The notes under the pieces: model-generated | Seen by the model: the letters and a program-made list of their open reading frames with translations, nothing else | Database searches by the model: none | Told to the model about the DNA's origin: nothing | Part shown: positions 25,762-35,800 of the stretch, one piece after another | Numbering within the stretch: the first letter of the stretch is position 1 | Layout of the letters: the number at the start of each line of letters is the position of its first letter | NCBI RefSeq assembly: GCF_015645385.1 | Contig: NZ_JADOET010000013.1 | Coordinates: 35,706-99,705, forward strand | Reading direction: 5' to 3' | Length of the DNA stretch: 64,000 bases | From: Winogradskyella marina | GTDB lineage: Bacteria; Bacteroidota; Bacteroidia; Flavobacteriales; Flavobacteriaceae | Translations under genes and position numbers: made by a program

Positions 25762-26547
25762 ATGTTGATATCAATAATTACGATAAATTATAATGATTTA
25801 GAAGGTTTGCAAAAAACAATGAAAAGTGTGTTGGGGCAAACCTATACCGATATCGAATATATTATAATTGATGGAGGTAGTGAAGATGGTAGTAAAGCTT
25901 ATATAGAAAGTTGCGAACAAGATTTAGCTTATTGGGTAAGCGAACCAGATAATGGGATTTATAATGCAATGAATAAAGGAATTGCTCATGCTACAGGAGA
26001 CTATTTGCTGTTTTTAAATAGTGGTGATTGGTTACTTGATGATTTAGTTATAGAGAATTTCGTAAATTTTATTCCAGTAGAAGATATAATTTATGGAAAA
26101 ATTAAATGGATAAAAGAACAAAAAATATGGGATGATGATTTTTCAAATAAAATAACCTTCAAGTATTTTTCTAAGGCTTCTCTTCCTCATCAAGGTAGTT
26201 TTATTAAGCATAAATTATTTAGAGAGATTGGAAATTATGATGAGAAACTAAAGATTACTTCAGATTGGAAATTTTTTGTTTTAGCTATTTATAAATATAA
26301 TTGTTCATTTAAACGTATTAATATGTTTATCTCTATGTGTAATCGAGACGGTTTAAGTTGTCTTCCAGAAAGTTGGCCTTTAATTTTGAAAGAACGAGAA
26401 GAGACTATGAAAACTTATTTTCCTGCATTTTATTCTGATTTAGCGATTTATGAAAATGTTGAAGAAAAATTGTTAACTAAAATTCATAAGTTAAAAAGAA
26501 ATCAAAGATTTTGGATTTCTAAGGCTCTTATTAAAATATTTAAATAA
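25762..26547 (+). CDS. Glycosyltransferase family 2 (WcaA-like)
   Basis: A GT-A enzyme of 261 residues. ISIITINYNDLEGLQKTMKS at the N-terminus, IIIDGGSEDGS (34-44), SEPDNGIYNAMNKGI (60-74) and the acidic LFLNSGDWLLDD (84-95) are the standard motifs of the colanic-acid WcaA/WcaE type. The sugar is unknown. The gene is followed after 2 bp by a GT4 gene. Confidence 0.9.
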   Translation: MLISIITINYNDLEGLQKTMKSVLGQTYTDIEYIIIDGGSEDGSKAYIESCEQDLAYWVSEPDNGIYNAMNKGIAHATGDYLLFLNSGDWLLDDLVIENFVNFIPVEDIIYGKIKWIKEQKIWDDDFSNKITFKYFSKASLPHQGSFIKHKLFREIGNYDEKLKITSDWKFFVLAIYKYNCSFKRINMFISMCNRDGLSCLPESWPLILKEREETMKTYFPAFYSDLAIYENVEEKLLTKIHKLKRNQRFWISKALIKIFK

Positions 26548-26549
26548 TT

Positions 26550-27692
26550 ATGAAACTCCTCTTCGTAACGCACGATACCACACGTACAGGAGCACCTATG
26601 GTGATTTTGCACTTTTTACGTTGGTTACGTGTACATAAACCAGAAATTAAAGTAGATGTTATTGCTCTTAAAGGAGGTAATATGGAGGAAGATTTTAAAG
26701 CGAATTGTACAACGTATTATAATTATGCTTTAAAAACAAAAAAAGAGCCTTCGCCTTTTATTAAAGTTGTATTTAAGAGGTTAAAACTATATACCCCTAA
26801 AAATATAAAAGATGTATTTCTGTCAAATTTAGCAAGTAACGAGTACGATGTTATCTATGCTAATACTGTAGTTTCAATTCCTGTAGCTATAAATTTGAAA
26901 ACGTTTTATGCCAAAACTAAGGTTATTGCTCATGTGCATGAACTAGAGGTGGTTATTAGAAGTTTATTACCTGATTTTAATGATTATTTACCACACATTT
27001 CAAGAATTATTGCACCAGCACAATTAGTGAGAGAGAACTTATTTAATAATTGGGGCATAAATGAGAATGATGTAGACGTAGTTTATGAGTGTGCTAATGT
27101 AGAGTTGCCCTTAGCAGTAGAAGAAAAAAAAGCTAATTCTAATTTTATAATAGGTGCATCTGGTACAGTGCATTGGAGAAAAGGTTATGATTTGTTTATA
27201 TTAGTTGCACGCTATATAAAAGAGCACTATGCAGAAGCTGATATTATTTTTCAATGGGTTGGTGGTTTGCCTAAAAACATCAAATATATAATTGAAGAAG
27301 ATTTAAGAAAACTAAGACTACAAGATGATGTCTGTTTTATAGGAGAGGTTGATAATGCTAGTACCTATTTTAATGATTTTAATGTGTTTTTAATGCCATC
27401 AAGAGAAGATCCTTTTCCGTTAGTTTGTATTGAAGTCGGTTTATTAGGAAAGCCAATAATTAGTTTCGAACAAGCAGTTGGTACTAATGAAGTTTTGGAA
27501 AAAGGCGGTGGGTTTATAGTTCCATACTTAGATGTAAAAGCTATGGCTGAAAAAATAATGATTTATTATAATCAAAGAGATTTGATTAAAATACATGGTG
27601 ACATCAATAAAAAGGAATTTGGAAAGTTTACACCAGAATATATTTGTCCTCAATTGTATAATGTTATAGAAACGGAATTGAATGACGCCTAA
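26550..27692 (+). CDS. Glycosyltransferase family 4 (GT-B)
   Basis: A retaining GT-B enzyme of 380 residues. The N-terminus FVTHDTTRTGAPMVILHFLR has the usual glycine turn, IAHVHELEVVIRS lies mid-domain, GTVHWRKGYDLF starts the donor domain, and PSREDPFPLVCIEVGLLGKP (about 283-302) carries the donor-binding acidic motif. It overlaps the next gene by 11 bp. Confidence 0.9.
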   Translation: MKLLFVTHDTTRTGAPMVILHFLRWLRVHKPEIKVDVIALKGGNMEEDFKANCTTYYNYALKTKKEPSPFIKVVFKRLKLYTPKNIKDVFLSNLASNEYDVIYANTVVSIPVAINLKTFYAKTKVIAHVHELEVVIRSLLPDFNDYLPHISRIIAPAQLVRENLFNNWGINENDVDVVYECANVELPLAVEEKKANSNFIIGASGTVHWRKGYDLFILVARYIKEHYAEADIIFQWVGGLPKNIKYIIEEDLRKLRLQDDVCFIGEVDNASTYFNDFNVFLMPSREDPFPLVCIEVGLLGKPIISFEQAVGTNEVLEKGGGFIVPYLDVKAMAEKIMIYYNQRDLIKIHGDINKKEFGKFTPEYICPQLYNVIETELNDA

Positions 27693-28608
27693 AGTTTCCA
27701 TAATCATTCCTAACTACAATCACGTTAATTTTATACAACAACGCTTAGATTCTGTTTTTAATCAAACAGTTCAGGATTTTGAAGTCATTTTATTAGACGA
27801 TGCTTCTTCAGATAGTAGCGAGCAAGTTTTGTTATCTTACAAAAATCATCCAAAAGTAAGTCATATTATTATTAATAATGTCAATTCAGGAAGTCCGTTT
27901 AAACAATGGGAAAAAGGAATTAAATTAGCTGTTGGAGAATATATATGGATAGCAGAGAGTGATGATTTTTGCGAACTAAATTTTTTAGAAACGTGTTTAA
28001 AGAATAAATCTGATAATTCTCAAATTTGTTATGTTCAAAGTGTTGATGTAGATGAATTAGGGGATGTTTTGAAAGATAGAATAAGTTATACAAAAGAGTT
28101 TAACCCAAATATTTGGGAAGATAATTTTTCAATCCTAGGGATTCAATTTGTAGAAAAATATCTCTTAAAAAAGAATGTAATACCAAATGCAAGTGCTGTT
28201 TTGTTCAAGCGAAAATTAATTAAGCCAGATTTATTTAATAAAGAGTTGACTTCAATGAAAATGTGTGGAGACTGGTTTTTTTGGATTAAATTGATTTATC
28301 ATACGGATATAACTTTTATTAACAAAAAATTAAACTATTTTAGAAATCATAGTGAAGTAAGTCGAAATCATTATGATTTACATAAACAAAAACAGCGTGT
28401 CTTAGAAGAAGTAGTTATTAGAGAATTTTTATTTAAAAATCACAAATTAGAGGATAAAACAAGTGTGAAAAAAATGCAAAAAAAATGGTTTAATGCACAT
28501 AAAAAAAATGAATTTTTAGATAAGAGTTTTTATAAAATTTCAGAAGGTTTTTTATCTAAAGCTTCATTGTTTTATAATTTTGTTGTTTTTAAAATAAAGT
28601 CTTTATGA
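27682..28608 (+). CDS. Glycosyltransferase family 2
   Basis: A GT-A enzyme of 308 residues. VSIIIPNYNHVNFIQQRLDS (5-24), ILLDDASSDSS (36-46) and WIAESDDFCELNFLE (about 88-102) are the nucleotide and metal sites. A Lys-rich C-terminal third follows. It overlaps its neighbours by 11 bp and 4 bp, so expression is tightly coupled. Specificity is unknown. Confidence 0.9.
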   Translation: MTPKVSIIIPNYNHVNFIQQRLDSVFNQTVQDFEVILLDDASSDSSEQVLLSYKNHPKVSHIIINNVNSGSPFKQWEKGIKLAVGEYIWIAESDDFCELNFLETCLKNKSDNSQICYVQSVDVDELGDVLKDRISYTKEFNPNIWEDNFSILGIQFVEKYLLKKNVIPNASAVLFKRKLIKPDLFNKELTSMKMCGDWFFWIKLIYHTDITFINKKLNYFRNHSEVSRNHYDLHKQKQRVLEEVVIREFLFKNHKLEDKTSVKKMQKKWFNAHKKNEFLDKSFYKISEGFLSKASLFYNFVVFKIKSL

Positions 28609-29702
28609 ATATAGCCCTTTTTTCCCCTTCCAAGAACCCATATTCGGAAACATTCATTCAAGCACATAAAAATTATTTGAAAGGGAATATGTTTTATTTT
28701 TATGGGAGTGGATCGGATATTAGATTAGAAGGTGTTGGCGAATTAGAAGCTTCATTTTATTATGATTTATTGAAAGTAAAAGGAAAACTTCTTGGTAGAA
28801 AATATGGATACGCTTGGGAGCAAGTTTTACTTAAAGCTTTAAAAAAATATAAAATAGATGTTGTCTTAGTTGAATATGGAAATCATGCTTTTTATCTAAA
28901 AAATGTATTAAATAAATTAAAAATACCTATTGTCGTTCATTTTCATGGAGTGGATGCAAGTAGTAGATATATTATAGAGTATTGTAATAATTATAAAACT
29001 GTTTTTAGTTTTTCTAGTAAGGTTATAGCTGTATCAAAATTAATGGTTCAAAATTTATTTGATTTAGGGTGCCCTATGGAAAAGCTAGTATGTAATCCAT
29101 GCGGTCCAAATTCAGATTTTTTTAATGTAAAAGCTAAGTTTTCTAAAAAACAATTTATTGGTATTGGTCGTTTTGTAGATAAAAAAGCACCTTATTATAC
29201 TATTTTAGCGTTTAAAGAGGTTTTAATAAAGTACCCTGAAGCTATACTTTTATTAGCTGGTAAAGGATTGTTATTAGATACCTGTATAAATTTAGTTAAG
29301 TCTCTAAATCTTGAAAAAAACGTATCTTTTTTAGGTGTTATTACGCCTCATGAGTTTCAAAATTATTTAAGCGAAAGTTTGGCATATGTACAGCATTCTA
29401 TAACGGCGAGCTCTGGAGATAAGGAAGGTACACCTGTAGCTGTTTTAGAAGCGAGTGCAGCAGGTTTGCCAGTAATCTCAACTAAACATGCAGGTATTCC
29501 AGATGTAATTATTGAAGGTGAAACAGGATTATTATGCAATGAACATGATGTTGTAAAGATGACCCAAAATATGTTGTTTTTATTAGATAACCCAAAGAAG
29601 GCTATATTGATGGGGGAACAAGGAAGAAAGAATATTTCAGAGCATTTTACTTTAGATAGGCATATAAGTATTTTGCAAAAAATTATTGATGATTTAGTTT
29701 AA
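28605..29702 (+). CDS. Glycosyltransferase family 4 (GT-B)
   Basis: A GT-B enzyme of 365 residues. VVHFHGVDASSRY lies in the first domain, and FIGIGRFVDKKAPYYTILAF opens the donor domain. EGTPVAVLEASAAGLPVIST contains the EX7E motif (E274 to E282). The N-terminal SPSKNPYSETFIQAHK is of the kind seen in exopolysaccharide WcaL/AmsK-like transferases. It is cytosolic or peripheral to the membrane. Confidence 0.9.
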   Translation: MNIALFSPSKNPYSETFIQAHKNYLKGNMFYFYGSGSDIRLEGVGELEASFYYDLLKVKGKLLGRKYGYAWEQVLLKALKKYKIDVVLVEYGNHAFYLKNVLNKLKIPIVVHFHGVDASSRYIIEYCNNYKTVFSFSSKVIAVSKLMVQNLFDLGCPMEKLVCNPCGPNSDFFNVKAKFSKKQFIGIGRFVDKKAPYYTILAFKEVLIKYPEAILLLAGKGLLLDTCINLVKSLNLEKNVSFLGVITPHEFQNYLSESLAYVQHSITASSGDKEGTPVAVLEASAAGLPVISTKHAGIPDVIIEGETGLLCNEHDVVKMTQNMLFLLDNPKKAILMGEQGRKNISEHFTLDRHISILQKIIDDLV

Positions 29703-29746
29703 TTTATAAGAATTGAATACTCAAACAATAAGTACAATCTATATTT

Positions 29747-30721
29747 ATGAGCAATTTCCCATTAATTTCAATCATTATACCAACTTATAATCGTGCTCAT
29801 CTTATTGGGGAAACTTTAAATTCTATTATAGACCAAAATTATACAAATTGGGAATGTATAATAGTAGACGATGGGAGTACAGATAATACAATTAAAGTTA
29901 TAGAAGGCTATTGTAGGAAAGATAATAGGTTTCAATATTACCAAAGACCCGAAAATCGTCTGTCTGGTGGTAATGCAGCTCGTAATTATGGTTATGAAAT
30001 GTCTCAGGGAGAGTTTGTAAATTGGTTTGATAGTGACGATATTATGTTGCCAAATTTTTTAACTGAAAAATTAAAAATTTTTCAACATTATCCTAGTTTA
30101 GATGCTGTATTGGGTTATGGTGCTTATTTTGAGGAGGACAAGGCTGTATTAGAAGTTCGTAAGCCTAAATTAGATGGAGATAACTCTTTGGTGGACTATG
30201 TGTCTTCTAAATTATTTTTTATAACACATGGACCTTTATGGAAAAAATCCTTTTTAAGGAATAAAGTATTGTATGACGAAAATAGAATTAAACTTCAAGA
30301 CACAGAGTTTCATTTCAGAATGTTAATAGAAGGGTTAAATTTTAAATTTTATGAACCTGACTTTTTATTTTTAATTCGCAGAGGAGATGATAGAATTTCT
30401 GCTAAGAAGACTCTAACCTTAAAAAAACTTGAAGCTGTTTTTAATTATCACTATTTTACTTCTCAGAATACGCAATATGTATCTTTAAGATTTAGAGAGC
30501 TATATCAGAAAATAACGCAGTTAAAAACATTACAAGCCTTTTACGAAATGCTAGTACGTCAAGAAGAATTGAGTATAAGATTAAGATTAGCTAAGAGCTA
30601 TAAACATCAAGTTAACAGTACTATTAATAGCTTTTCACACACTACTTTCCATAAAATAAAATTGCACGTAGCAATTGCAATTATAGTATTATTTAGAAAG
30701 GGGTTTTTATTATTAAGATAA
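29747..30721 (+). CDS. Glycosyltransferase family 2
   Basis: A GT-A enzyme of 324 residues. SIIIPTYNRAHLIGETLNSI (8-27), CIIVDDGSTDNTIKVIEGY (37-55), GGNAARNYG and NWFDSDDIMLPNFL (about 100-113) are classical motifs. The C-terminus has a hydrophobic stretch (LHVAIAIIVLFRKGFLLL) that may anchor it to the membrane. Specificity is unknown. Confidence 0.9.
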   Translation: MSNFPLISIIIPTYNRAHLIGETLNSIIDQNYTNWECIIVDDGSTDNTIKVIEGYCRKDNRFQYYQRPENRLSGGNAARNYGYEMSQGEFVNWFDSDDIMLPNFLTEKLKIFQHYPSLDAVLGYGAYFEEDKAVLEVRKPKLDGDNSLVDYVSSKLFFITHGPLWKKSFLRNKVLYDENRIKLQDTEFHFRMLIEGLNFKFYEPDFLFLIRRGDDRISAKKTLTLKKLEAVFNYHYFTSQNTQYVSLRFRELYQKITQLKTLQAFYEMLVRQEELSIRLRLAKSYKHQVNSTINSFSHTTFHKIKLHVAIAIIVLFRKGFLLLR

Positions 30722-30732
30722 CAACTAATATT

Positions 30733-31854
30733 ATGCTTAAAAACATATTAATATCACATAATTCCATTCCTACAGAGACTATTGGCAGTTGGAAACGTAT
30801 GATTACAGATTTAAATGAATATGATGGTAGTATATTTGATTACATAATATGTCCTTTAGAGAATAGAAGCTTTCTATCTCATAAGCATATTAATGTTAAA
30901 GGTTACCGACAATCAAAATTATTAAACAAGTTTGTAAAGTTTTACAGATATAGAGATTATATTTTAGCATTAGATAAATTGTTAAAAAGAGAACAACACT
31001 TTATAATTACAATTATCGATAATTACGGGATATTGCTAGCGGTGGAGCACTATTTATTAAAAAACAACAAAAGAAAATCTATAAAAATTATTTTTTTACA
31101 ACATGGTCATAATTATTATTTAAATCCACAAAAAAAACAAGAATTTTTTAATGCCATAGATCTATTAGTCGTACTGACTAAAGCTTCTTATAAAATTCAG
31201 TTATTAAACGTACATGCAATTCCCTGCCGTGTAAAGCAGCTTTATAATGGTGTAGATTCTAGTTTGTTTAAAGGCGTGAGCAAAGAAAAGCAAAAGCAAT
31301 TAAGGGAAAGTCTAGGTTTTAAACCCAACAAAAAATACTTTTTATGGTTATCTCAAGATAGAAAAAAGAAAGGGCTACATCTTATTTTAAAAGTATGGGA
31401 GGAAATTAATAAGACGCATAAAGATATAGAATTGCTTATCATTGGGACGAAACAACGTTTTAATATTCCAAATGTTACAACATTAGGGATTATACCTAAC
31501 AAAGAATTACCTATGTATTATAGCCTTTCTGATTTTTATTTATTTCCTTCATTGTGTTATGAAGGGCATTCATTATCCTTAACAGAAGCTTTAAAAAGTG
31601 GTTGTTATTGTATTGCGTCAGATTTAGGAGCAAATTCTGAAGTTTTAGGTTATGGAGATTATGGTCAACTTGTAGAAAATCCAAACTTTGAAAAATCTTG
31701 GGTTGATGCTATTAACTATGCGCTTAAATTATATATTAGTAATGCTTTAGAAAACCCTTATTCTTCTAAAACCCCTAAAAATATTTATGATTTAGCGGAG
31801 TGGCGTAAGAAAATTACGGAAATTATTAATCTAGAAAAATGGAGTGTACACTAG
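30733..31854 (+). CDS. Glycosyltransferase family 4-like (GT-B)
   Basis: A GT-B enzyme of 373 residues. The N-terminal domain is unusual (NSIPTETIGSWKRMITDLNE), but FLWLSQDRKKKGLHLILKVW starts a normal donor domain. YEGHSLSLTEALKSGCYCIA holds EX7E (E277 to E285). The coding sequence is strongly A/T rich. It is followed after 12 bp by the third sulfotransferase gene. Confidence 0.87.
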   Translation: MLKNILISHNSIPTETIGSWKRMITDLNEYDGSIFDYIICPLENRSFLSHKHINVKGYRQSKLLNKFVKFYRYRDYILALDKLLKREQHFIITIIDNYGILLAVEHYLLKNNKRKSIKIIFLQHGHNYYLNPQKKQEFFNAIDLLVVLTKASYKIQLLNVHAIPCRVKQLYNGVDSSLFKGVSKEKQKQLRESLGFKPNKKYFLWLSQDRKKKGLHLILKVWEEINKTHKDIELLIIGTKQRFNIPNVTTLGIIPNKELPMYYSLSDFYLFPSLCYEGHSLSLTEALKSGCYCIASDLGANSEVLGYGDYGQLVENPNFEKSWVDAINYALKLYISNALENPYSSKTPKNIYDLAEWRKKITEIINLEKWSVH

Positions 31855-31866
31855 TACGTTACAAAT

Positions 31867-32808
31867 ATGAAAACAAGTAAACCGCATTTCATTATAGCCG
31901 GAGAAAGAAGGTCAGGAACTACTACACTCTATGATTTGTTATGTAAGCATACAGAAATAGGAATGTTAAATATATCAGATTATGATTTTTTTATTGAACC
32001 AGAATTGTTTTCAAAGGTTCAACCTAGGGATTCTAGATTGGGTAATTGGGAGGATAATCATGATATTTCAGACTATTGGGAACTATTTTCAGATCATTCA
32101 GAACCGGTTATAGGGCAAAAAGATGCCGATTTACTATGGTGGAAATCTTCCCACGAAAGACTTGCTAAATTTTTACCTGATACGAAATTCATAATTGTTC
32201 TAAGGAATCCCGTGAGACGTGCGGAAAGTCACTATTTTAATGAGTTATCTAAAGGACGTGAAAAACTCAGTTTTCGTGAAGCTATCGATAGAGAAGAAAA
32301 GACCGAATTAACAGATTGGGAATGTTTGCACCTACAATATAAAGCAAGAGGCTGCTATGCTAAATCATTGACGGAATTTTATAAATATATTTCCAAGGAA
32401 AAAGTAAAAATTGTCATTTTAGAAGAACTCATAAATAATTATGAAGTAGAAATTGAGTCAATTTGTAATTTTTTAGAAATCAATCAAAAAGAATTAATAA
32501 ATCTTAACCCTATACATTCTAATAAAGAAAAACTATTAAAAAGAAGGGCTTTTGCAAAAACACTACCCTTGAGAAAAATATTTGATCTTTGGGAGCGTCT
32601 AGTAGAAGGTGTTATTGTAAGAGTTACTAAAAATAAGAGTAAACGAGAAATTTTTAGAAAATATTTAATGAGCTTTTATAAATATTCAAAACGTAATAAT
32701 AGTAGTAATTCTGATAATGACAGTGTGAAATTATATTTAGAAAATTACTATAAAAAATACAACATTGAGCTTGAAACATTAATTAAGAGACCTTTAAAAT
32801 ATTGGTAA
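31867..32808 (+). CDS. Sulfotransferase family protein (3 of 3)
   Basis: A protein of 313 residues of the heparan-sulfate/NodH-like branch. The 5'-loop IIAGERRSGTTTLYDLL is at 9-25. The 3'-phosphate block FIIVLRNPVRRAESHYFNEL (108-127) contains R113 and S121, and a YKARGCYAKSLTEFYKY segment is typical of this branch. It would sulfate a sugar of the glycan. No PAPS-synthesis genes are in the window. The PIG-L gene starts 1 bp after the stop. Confidence 0.9.
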   Translation: MKTSKPHFIIAGERRSGTTTLYDLLCKHTEIGMLNISDYDFFIEPELFSKVQPRDSRLGNWEDNHDISDYWELFSDHSEPVIGQKDADLLWWKSSHERLAKFLPDTKFIIVLRNPVRRAESHYFNELSKGREKLSFREAIDREEKTELTDWECLHLQYKARGCYAKSLTEFYKYISKEKVKIVILEELINNYEVEIESICNFLEINQKELINLNPIHSNKEKLLKRRAFAKTLPLRKIFDLWERLVEGVIVRVTKNKSKREIFRKYLMSFYKYSKRNNSSNSDNDSVKLYLENYYKKYNIELETLIKRPLKYW

Positions 32809-32809
32809 G

Positions 32810-33727
32810 ATGTTCAGAAGAATTATAAATAAAGTAGAATCAATATACCAATATAGATACTTATCTCGAAATGAAAAAGCGAGCTATAATTTCTTATTAA
32901 AGAATGTATTTAAAGGAACTGATATTGAATTTTTAGAAAAAGTTTGGCAGTTAGATCACTTCAGAGAAGTTCTGGATCTTCAGGAAATTAATAAGAAAAA
33001 ATTAAAAAAAGTTTTAATCTTAGCTCCACATCAAGATGATGAAGTAATTGGTTGTGGAGGTCTTCTTAAAAAATTAGTAGACCAAGGGAGTGAGGTGCAT
33101 ATAGGATTCTTAACTGATGGAGCAGAATTATCTAACCCTATAGAATCAGTAGTCACTAGGCGTAAAGAAGCGGAAAACTTATGTAATTACTTAAAAGTAG
33201 GTGTCCGAAACCTAGAGGTATGTAATATTAATTTAAAAATTAATAAATATCATATTGAAACCTTGACGTCTTGGTTTAGAGAAGATTGGGATGCTATATT
33301 TACAGTATGGCCTGTTGATCATCCTCCTAAACATCGTTTATGTGCATACATGGTTGGCAAGGCACTTAAAAACAGCGCTAAAAAAGATTTTCCTTTGTAT
33401 TTATATGGAGTGCACACCGATGTATTAGCAAATTTTTATGAAGATATAACTGATGTGATTGATGAGAAAGCAGATCTCATTAACTTTTATCCTTCTCAGA
33501 TGCAAGCTCAACGTTACGATCATTTATCAAGAGGTTTAGATGCTTGGAGATCTCGTTTTTTGCCCGTTTCAAATGAACCAAGATTTATAGAGACTTTTTT
33601 TAGAATTCCAATAGAAGCCTATGATGATTTTCAAAGTGTTTTTGACAAATCTAATATTAATAAACTATTCAAGGGGCACGAGGCCTGTATACGTAGTTTT
33701 CATATTATTAAGAAAATTAAGAATTAA
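32810..33727 (+). CDS. PIG-L family deacetylase
   Basis: A zinc-dependent N-deacetylase-like protein of 305 residues. The metal motif is LAPHQDDEVIGCGG (71-84), with Gln where many members have Pro (PHPDDE). A further His is in VDHPPKHRL. In this family the enzyme removes acetyl groups from GlcNAc-type sugars. Position before neuA-neuB-neuC and after a sulfotransferase suggests it makes a free amino group on the glycan, perhaps for N-sulfation or other acylation; that is inference. No signal peptide. Confidence 0.88.
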   Translation: MFRRIINKVESIYQYRYLSRNEKASYNFLLKNVFKGTDIEFLEKVWQLDHFREVLDLQEINKKKLKKVLILAPHQDDEVIGCGGLLKKLVDQGSEVHIGFLTDGAELSNPIESVVTRRKEAENLCNYLKVGVRNLEVCNINLKINKYHIETLTSWFREDWDAIFTVWPVDHPPKHRLCAYMVGKALKNSAKKDFPLYLYGVHTDVLANFYEDITDVIDEKADLINFYPSQMQAQRYDHLSRGLDAWRSRFLPVSNEPRFIETFFRIPIEAYDDFQSVFDKSNINKLFKGHEACIRSFHIIKKIKN

Positions 33728-33775
33728 TTATCTGTTTTTATCGAAGTCAAGAATGGTTAAATATAAATTTGTTAA

Positions 33776-34444
33776 ATGAAAACTATTGCAATTATACCAG
33801 CTCGTGGAGGATCTAAAAGGTTACTAAATAAAAATATATTGCCTTTAGGGAGTATGCCTTTAATAGGGCATAGTATTAAATATGCTTTTGAGCAACCTGA
33901 AATTGATGCTGTGTATGTTAGTACAGATGATGAAAATATAAAACAAGTAGCTATAGAACACGGCGCAAGTGTTATTGATCGGCCTAGCATTTTATCAGGA
34001 GACTTGGAGCCCACAGTAAGTGCTTTGCAACATGTTTTAAAAGAGTTGAATGATAATGAAATTGAAACCGTTGTGTTATTACAACCAACAAACCCTTTGC
34101 GTCCTAAAGCACTATTCAAAGAGGTGTTTACAGAATTTAAAACTAAAAATCATTCGAGTGCCTTTACAGTTACTCGAAACCATGATAAGTTGGGGCAGAT
34201 TTTAAATAATACATTTGTACCCTATAATTATACGCCAGGACAACGCAGTCAAGACTTAGAGCCTTTGTATTATGAAAATGGTTTGTTATATATTACAGCT
34301 GTAAATGCTATACGTCAAGGCTATATTATGACCGAGGATGCTTTTCCTTTTGTAGTTGATCATCTGTTTGCTAAAGTAGATATTGATACACAAGACGATT
34401 TTGATTATGCTGAGTTTTTGTTAGAGAAATATAAAGAAGAATAG
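33776..34444 (+). CDS. neuA: CMP-N-acylneuraminate cytidylyltransferase
   Basis: Activates sialic or related nonulosonic acid with CTP. It has 222 residues, typical of single-domain NeuA. IIPARGGSKRLLNKNI (6-21) is the CTP-binding loop, YVSTDDENI (47-55) follows, LLQPTNPLRP lies near 101-110 and VDIDTQDDFDYAE near the C-terminus. It precedes neuB and neuC, so the complete path from UDP-GlcNAc to CMP-sialic acid is encoded. A TAAATTTG element at 33764-33771 is only 4 nt before the ATG; if used, the mRNA would be nearly leaderless. Confidence 0.93.
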   Translation: MKTIAIIPARGGSKRLLNKNILPLGSMPLIGHSIKYAFEQPEIDAVYVSTDDENIKQVAIEHGASVIDRPSILSGDLEPTVSALQHVLKELNDNEIETVVLLQPTNPLRPKALFKEVFTEFKTKNHSSAFTVTRNHDKLGQILNNTFVPYNYTPGQRSQDLEPLYYENGLLYITAVNAIRQGYIMTEDAFPFVVDHLFAKVDIDTQDDFDYAEFLLEKYKEE

Positions 34445-34546
34445 AAAATAGTATTAATCATATTAAAATAGTTATTATTTATATCGTTATTCAACTATAA
34501 AAAAATAACTTATTACTAATTAGTTTATAATAATAAAATCATAATA

Positions 34547-35587
34547 ATGAAACCATATATAGAAATTTCAGGCCGAAAAATAGGTGCAGATTATCCACCA
34601 TTAGTTATTGCAGAAATTGGTATCAATCATGAAGGTTCTTTAGAAGTTGCTAAAGAGATGGTAGATGCGGCTGCTCGTGCTGGTGTGGAAATGGTAAAAC
34701 ACCAAACCCACATTGTTGAAGATGAAATGAGTGGGGCGGCTAAAAAAGTAATTCCCGGAAATGCAGATATTTCTATTTATGATATTATGGCCCGTTGTGC
34801 GTTAAATGAAGCTGATGAATTGGCTTTAAAACAGTACGTTGAAAGTAAGGGTATGATCTTTATTTCTACCCCTTTTTCTAGAGCTGCTGCAGAACGCTTA
34901 GAACGTTTTGATATTCCGGCCTATAAAATTGGTTCTGGAGAATGTAATAATTATCCGTTATTAGAACACATTGCACAATTTGGAAAACCTGTTATTTTAA
35001 GTACAGGCATGAATACCATCGAAAGTGTAAAGAAAGCAGTCGCTATCTTTGATAAACATAAAGTTCCTGTTGCCTTATTGCATACCACTAATTTATATCC
35101 AACACCTATTCATTTGGTGCGTTTTGGTGCGATGGTAGAATTGCACCAGGCTTTTCCTGATAAAGTCTTTGGTTTAAGTGATCATACGCTTAATAACAAT
35201 GCGTGTCTAGGCGCTGTTGCTTTAGGAGGTAGTATTTTGGAACGTCATTTTACCGATCATATGCAACGTACAGGTCCAGATATTGTGTGTAGTATGGACG
35301 AGCAGGCCTGTAGAGATTTAATTGTGAATAGTGCAGAAATGGCACTTATGCGTGGAGGAACCAAGGCACCAGCCAAAGAAGAACAAGTGACCATAGATTT
35401 TGCTTTTGCAACGGTATGTACTATTGCTCCCATTAAAAAAGGAGAGGTGTTTACTAAAGCCAATATTTGGGTGAAGCGTCCAGGAACTGGTGAGATTTTA
35501 GCAGAACATTTTAATGATTTATTAGGGAAAACGGCAATTGTAGATTTAGAGGAGGATGTACAGTTACGGTTGGAAGATGTGAAGTAG
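34547..35587 (+). CDS. neuB: N-acetylneuraminate synthase
   Basis: Condenses N-acetylmannosamine with phosphoenolpyruvate to make sialic acid. It has 346 residues. The TIM-barrel part has [14 protein letters not shown] (18-31), [14 protein letters not shown] (49-62), [14 protein letters not shown] (105-118), [14 protein letters not shown] and [12 protein letters not shown]. The last ~60 residues are an antifreeze-like SAF domain ([20 protein letters not shown]). The [12 protein letters not shown] and [14 protein letters not shown] blocks are, from memory, very close to the Neisseria meningitidis sialic acid synthase, favouring Neu5Ac over legionaminic or pseudaminic acid. Confidence 0.94.
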   Translation: MKPYIEISGRKIGADYPPLVIAEIGINHEGSLEVAKEMVDAAARAGVEMVKHQTHIVEDEMSGAAKKVIPGNADISIYDIMARCALNEADELALKQYVESKGMIFISTPFSRAAAERLERFDIPAYKIGSGECNNYPLLEHIAQFGKPVILSTGMNTIESVKKAVAIFDKHKVPVALLHTTNLYPTPIHLVRFGAMVELHQAFPDKVFGLSDHTLNNNACLGAVALGGSILERHFTDHMQRTGPDIVCSMDEQACRDLIVNSAEMALMRGGTKAPAKEEQVTIDFAFATVCTIAPIKKGEVFTKANIWVKRPGTGEILAEHFNDLLGKTAIVDLEEDVQLRLEDVK

Positions 35588-35800
35588 ATGACTATTTCAA
35601 TATAAAATGTTATTCAGACAATAAAAGGAATCTCTATTGATATGTGTTTGGATTTCATTCCAAAGGTTCTAGGAATCTTTCTATTGATGAGATGAAACCA
35701 TTCTTAATCTTTTATCATTTCAAATAAAAGTCTTAAAATTGTTCTCAATTTCAGAAGATTGAAATCAACGAGTACCAAAACGATTTAAATACTTTTATTC

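Noticed and set aside
33772..34119. 115-codon minus-strand frame opposite neuA
   Set aside because: It is fully antisense to a gene with conserved motifs and has no recognisable protein pattern.
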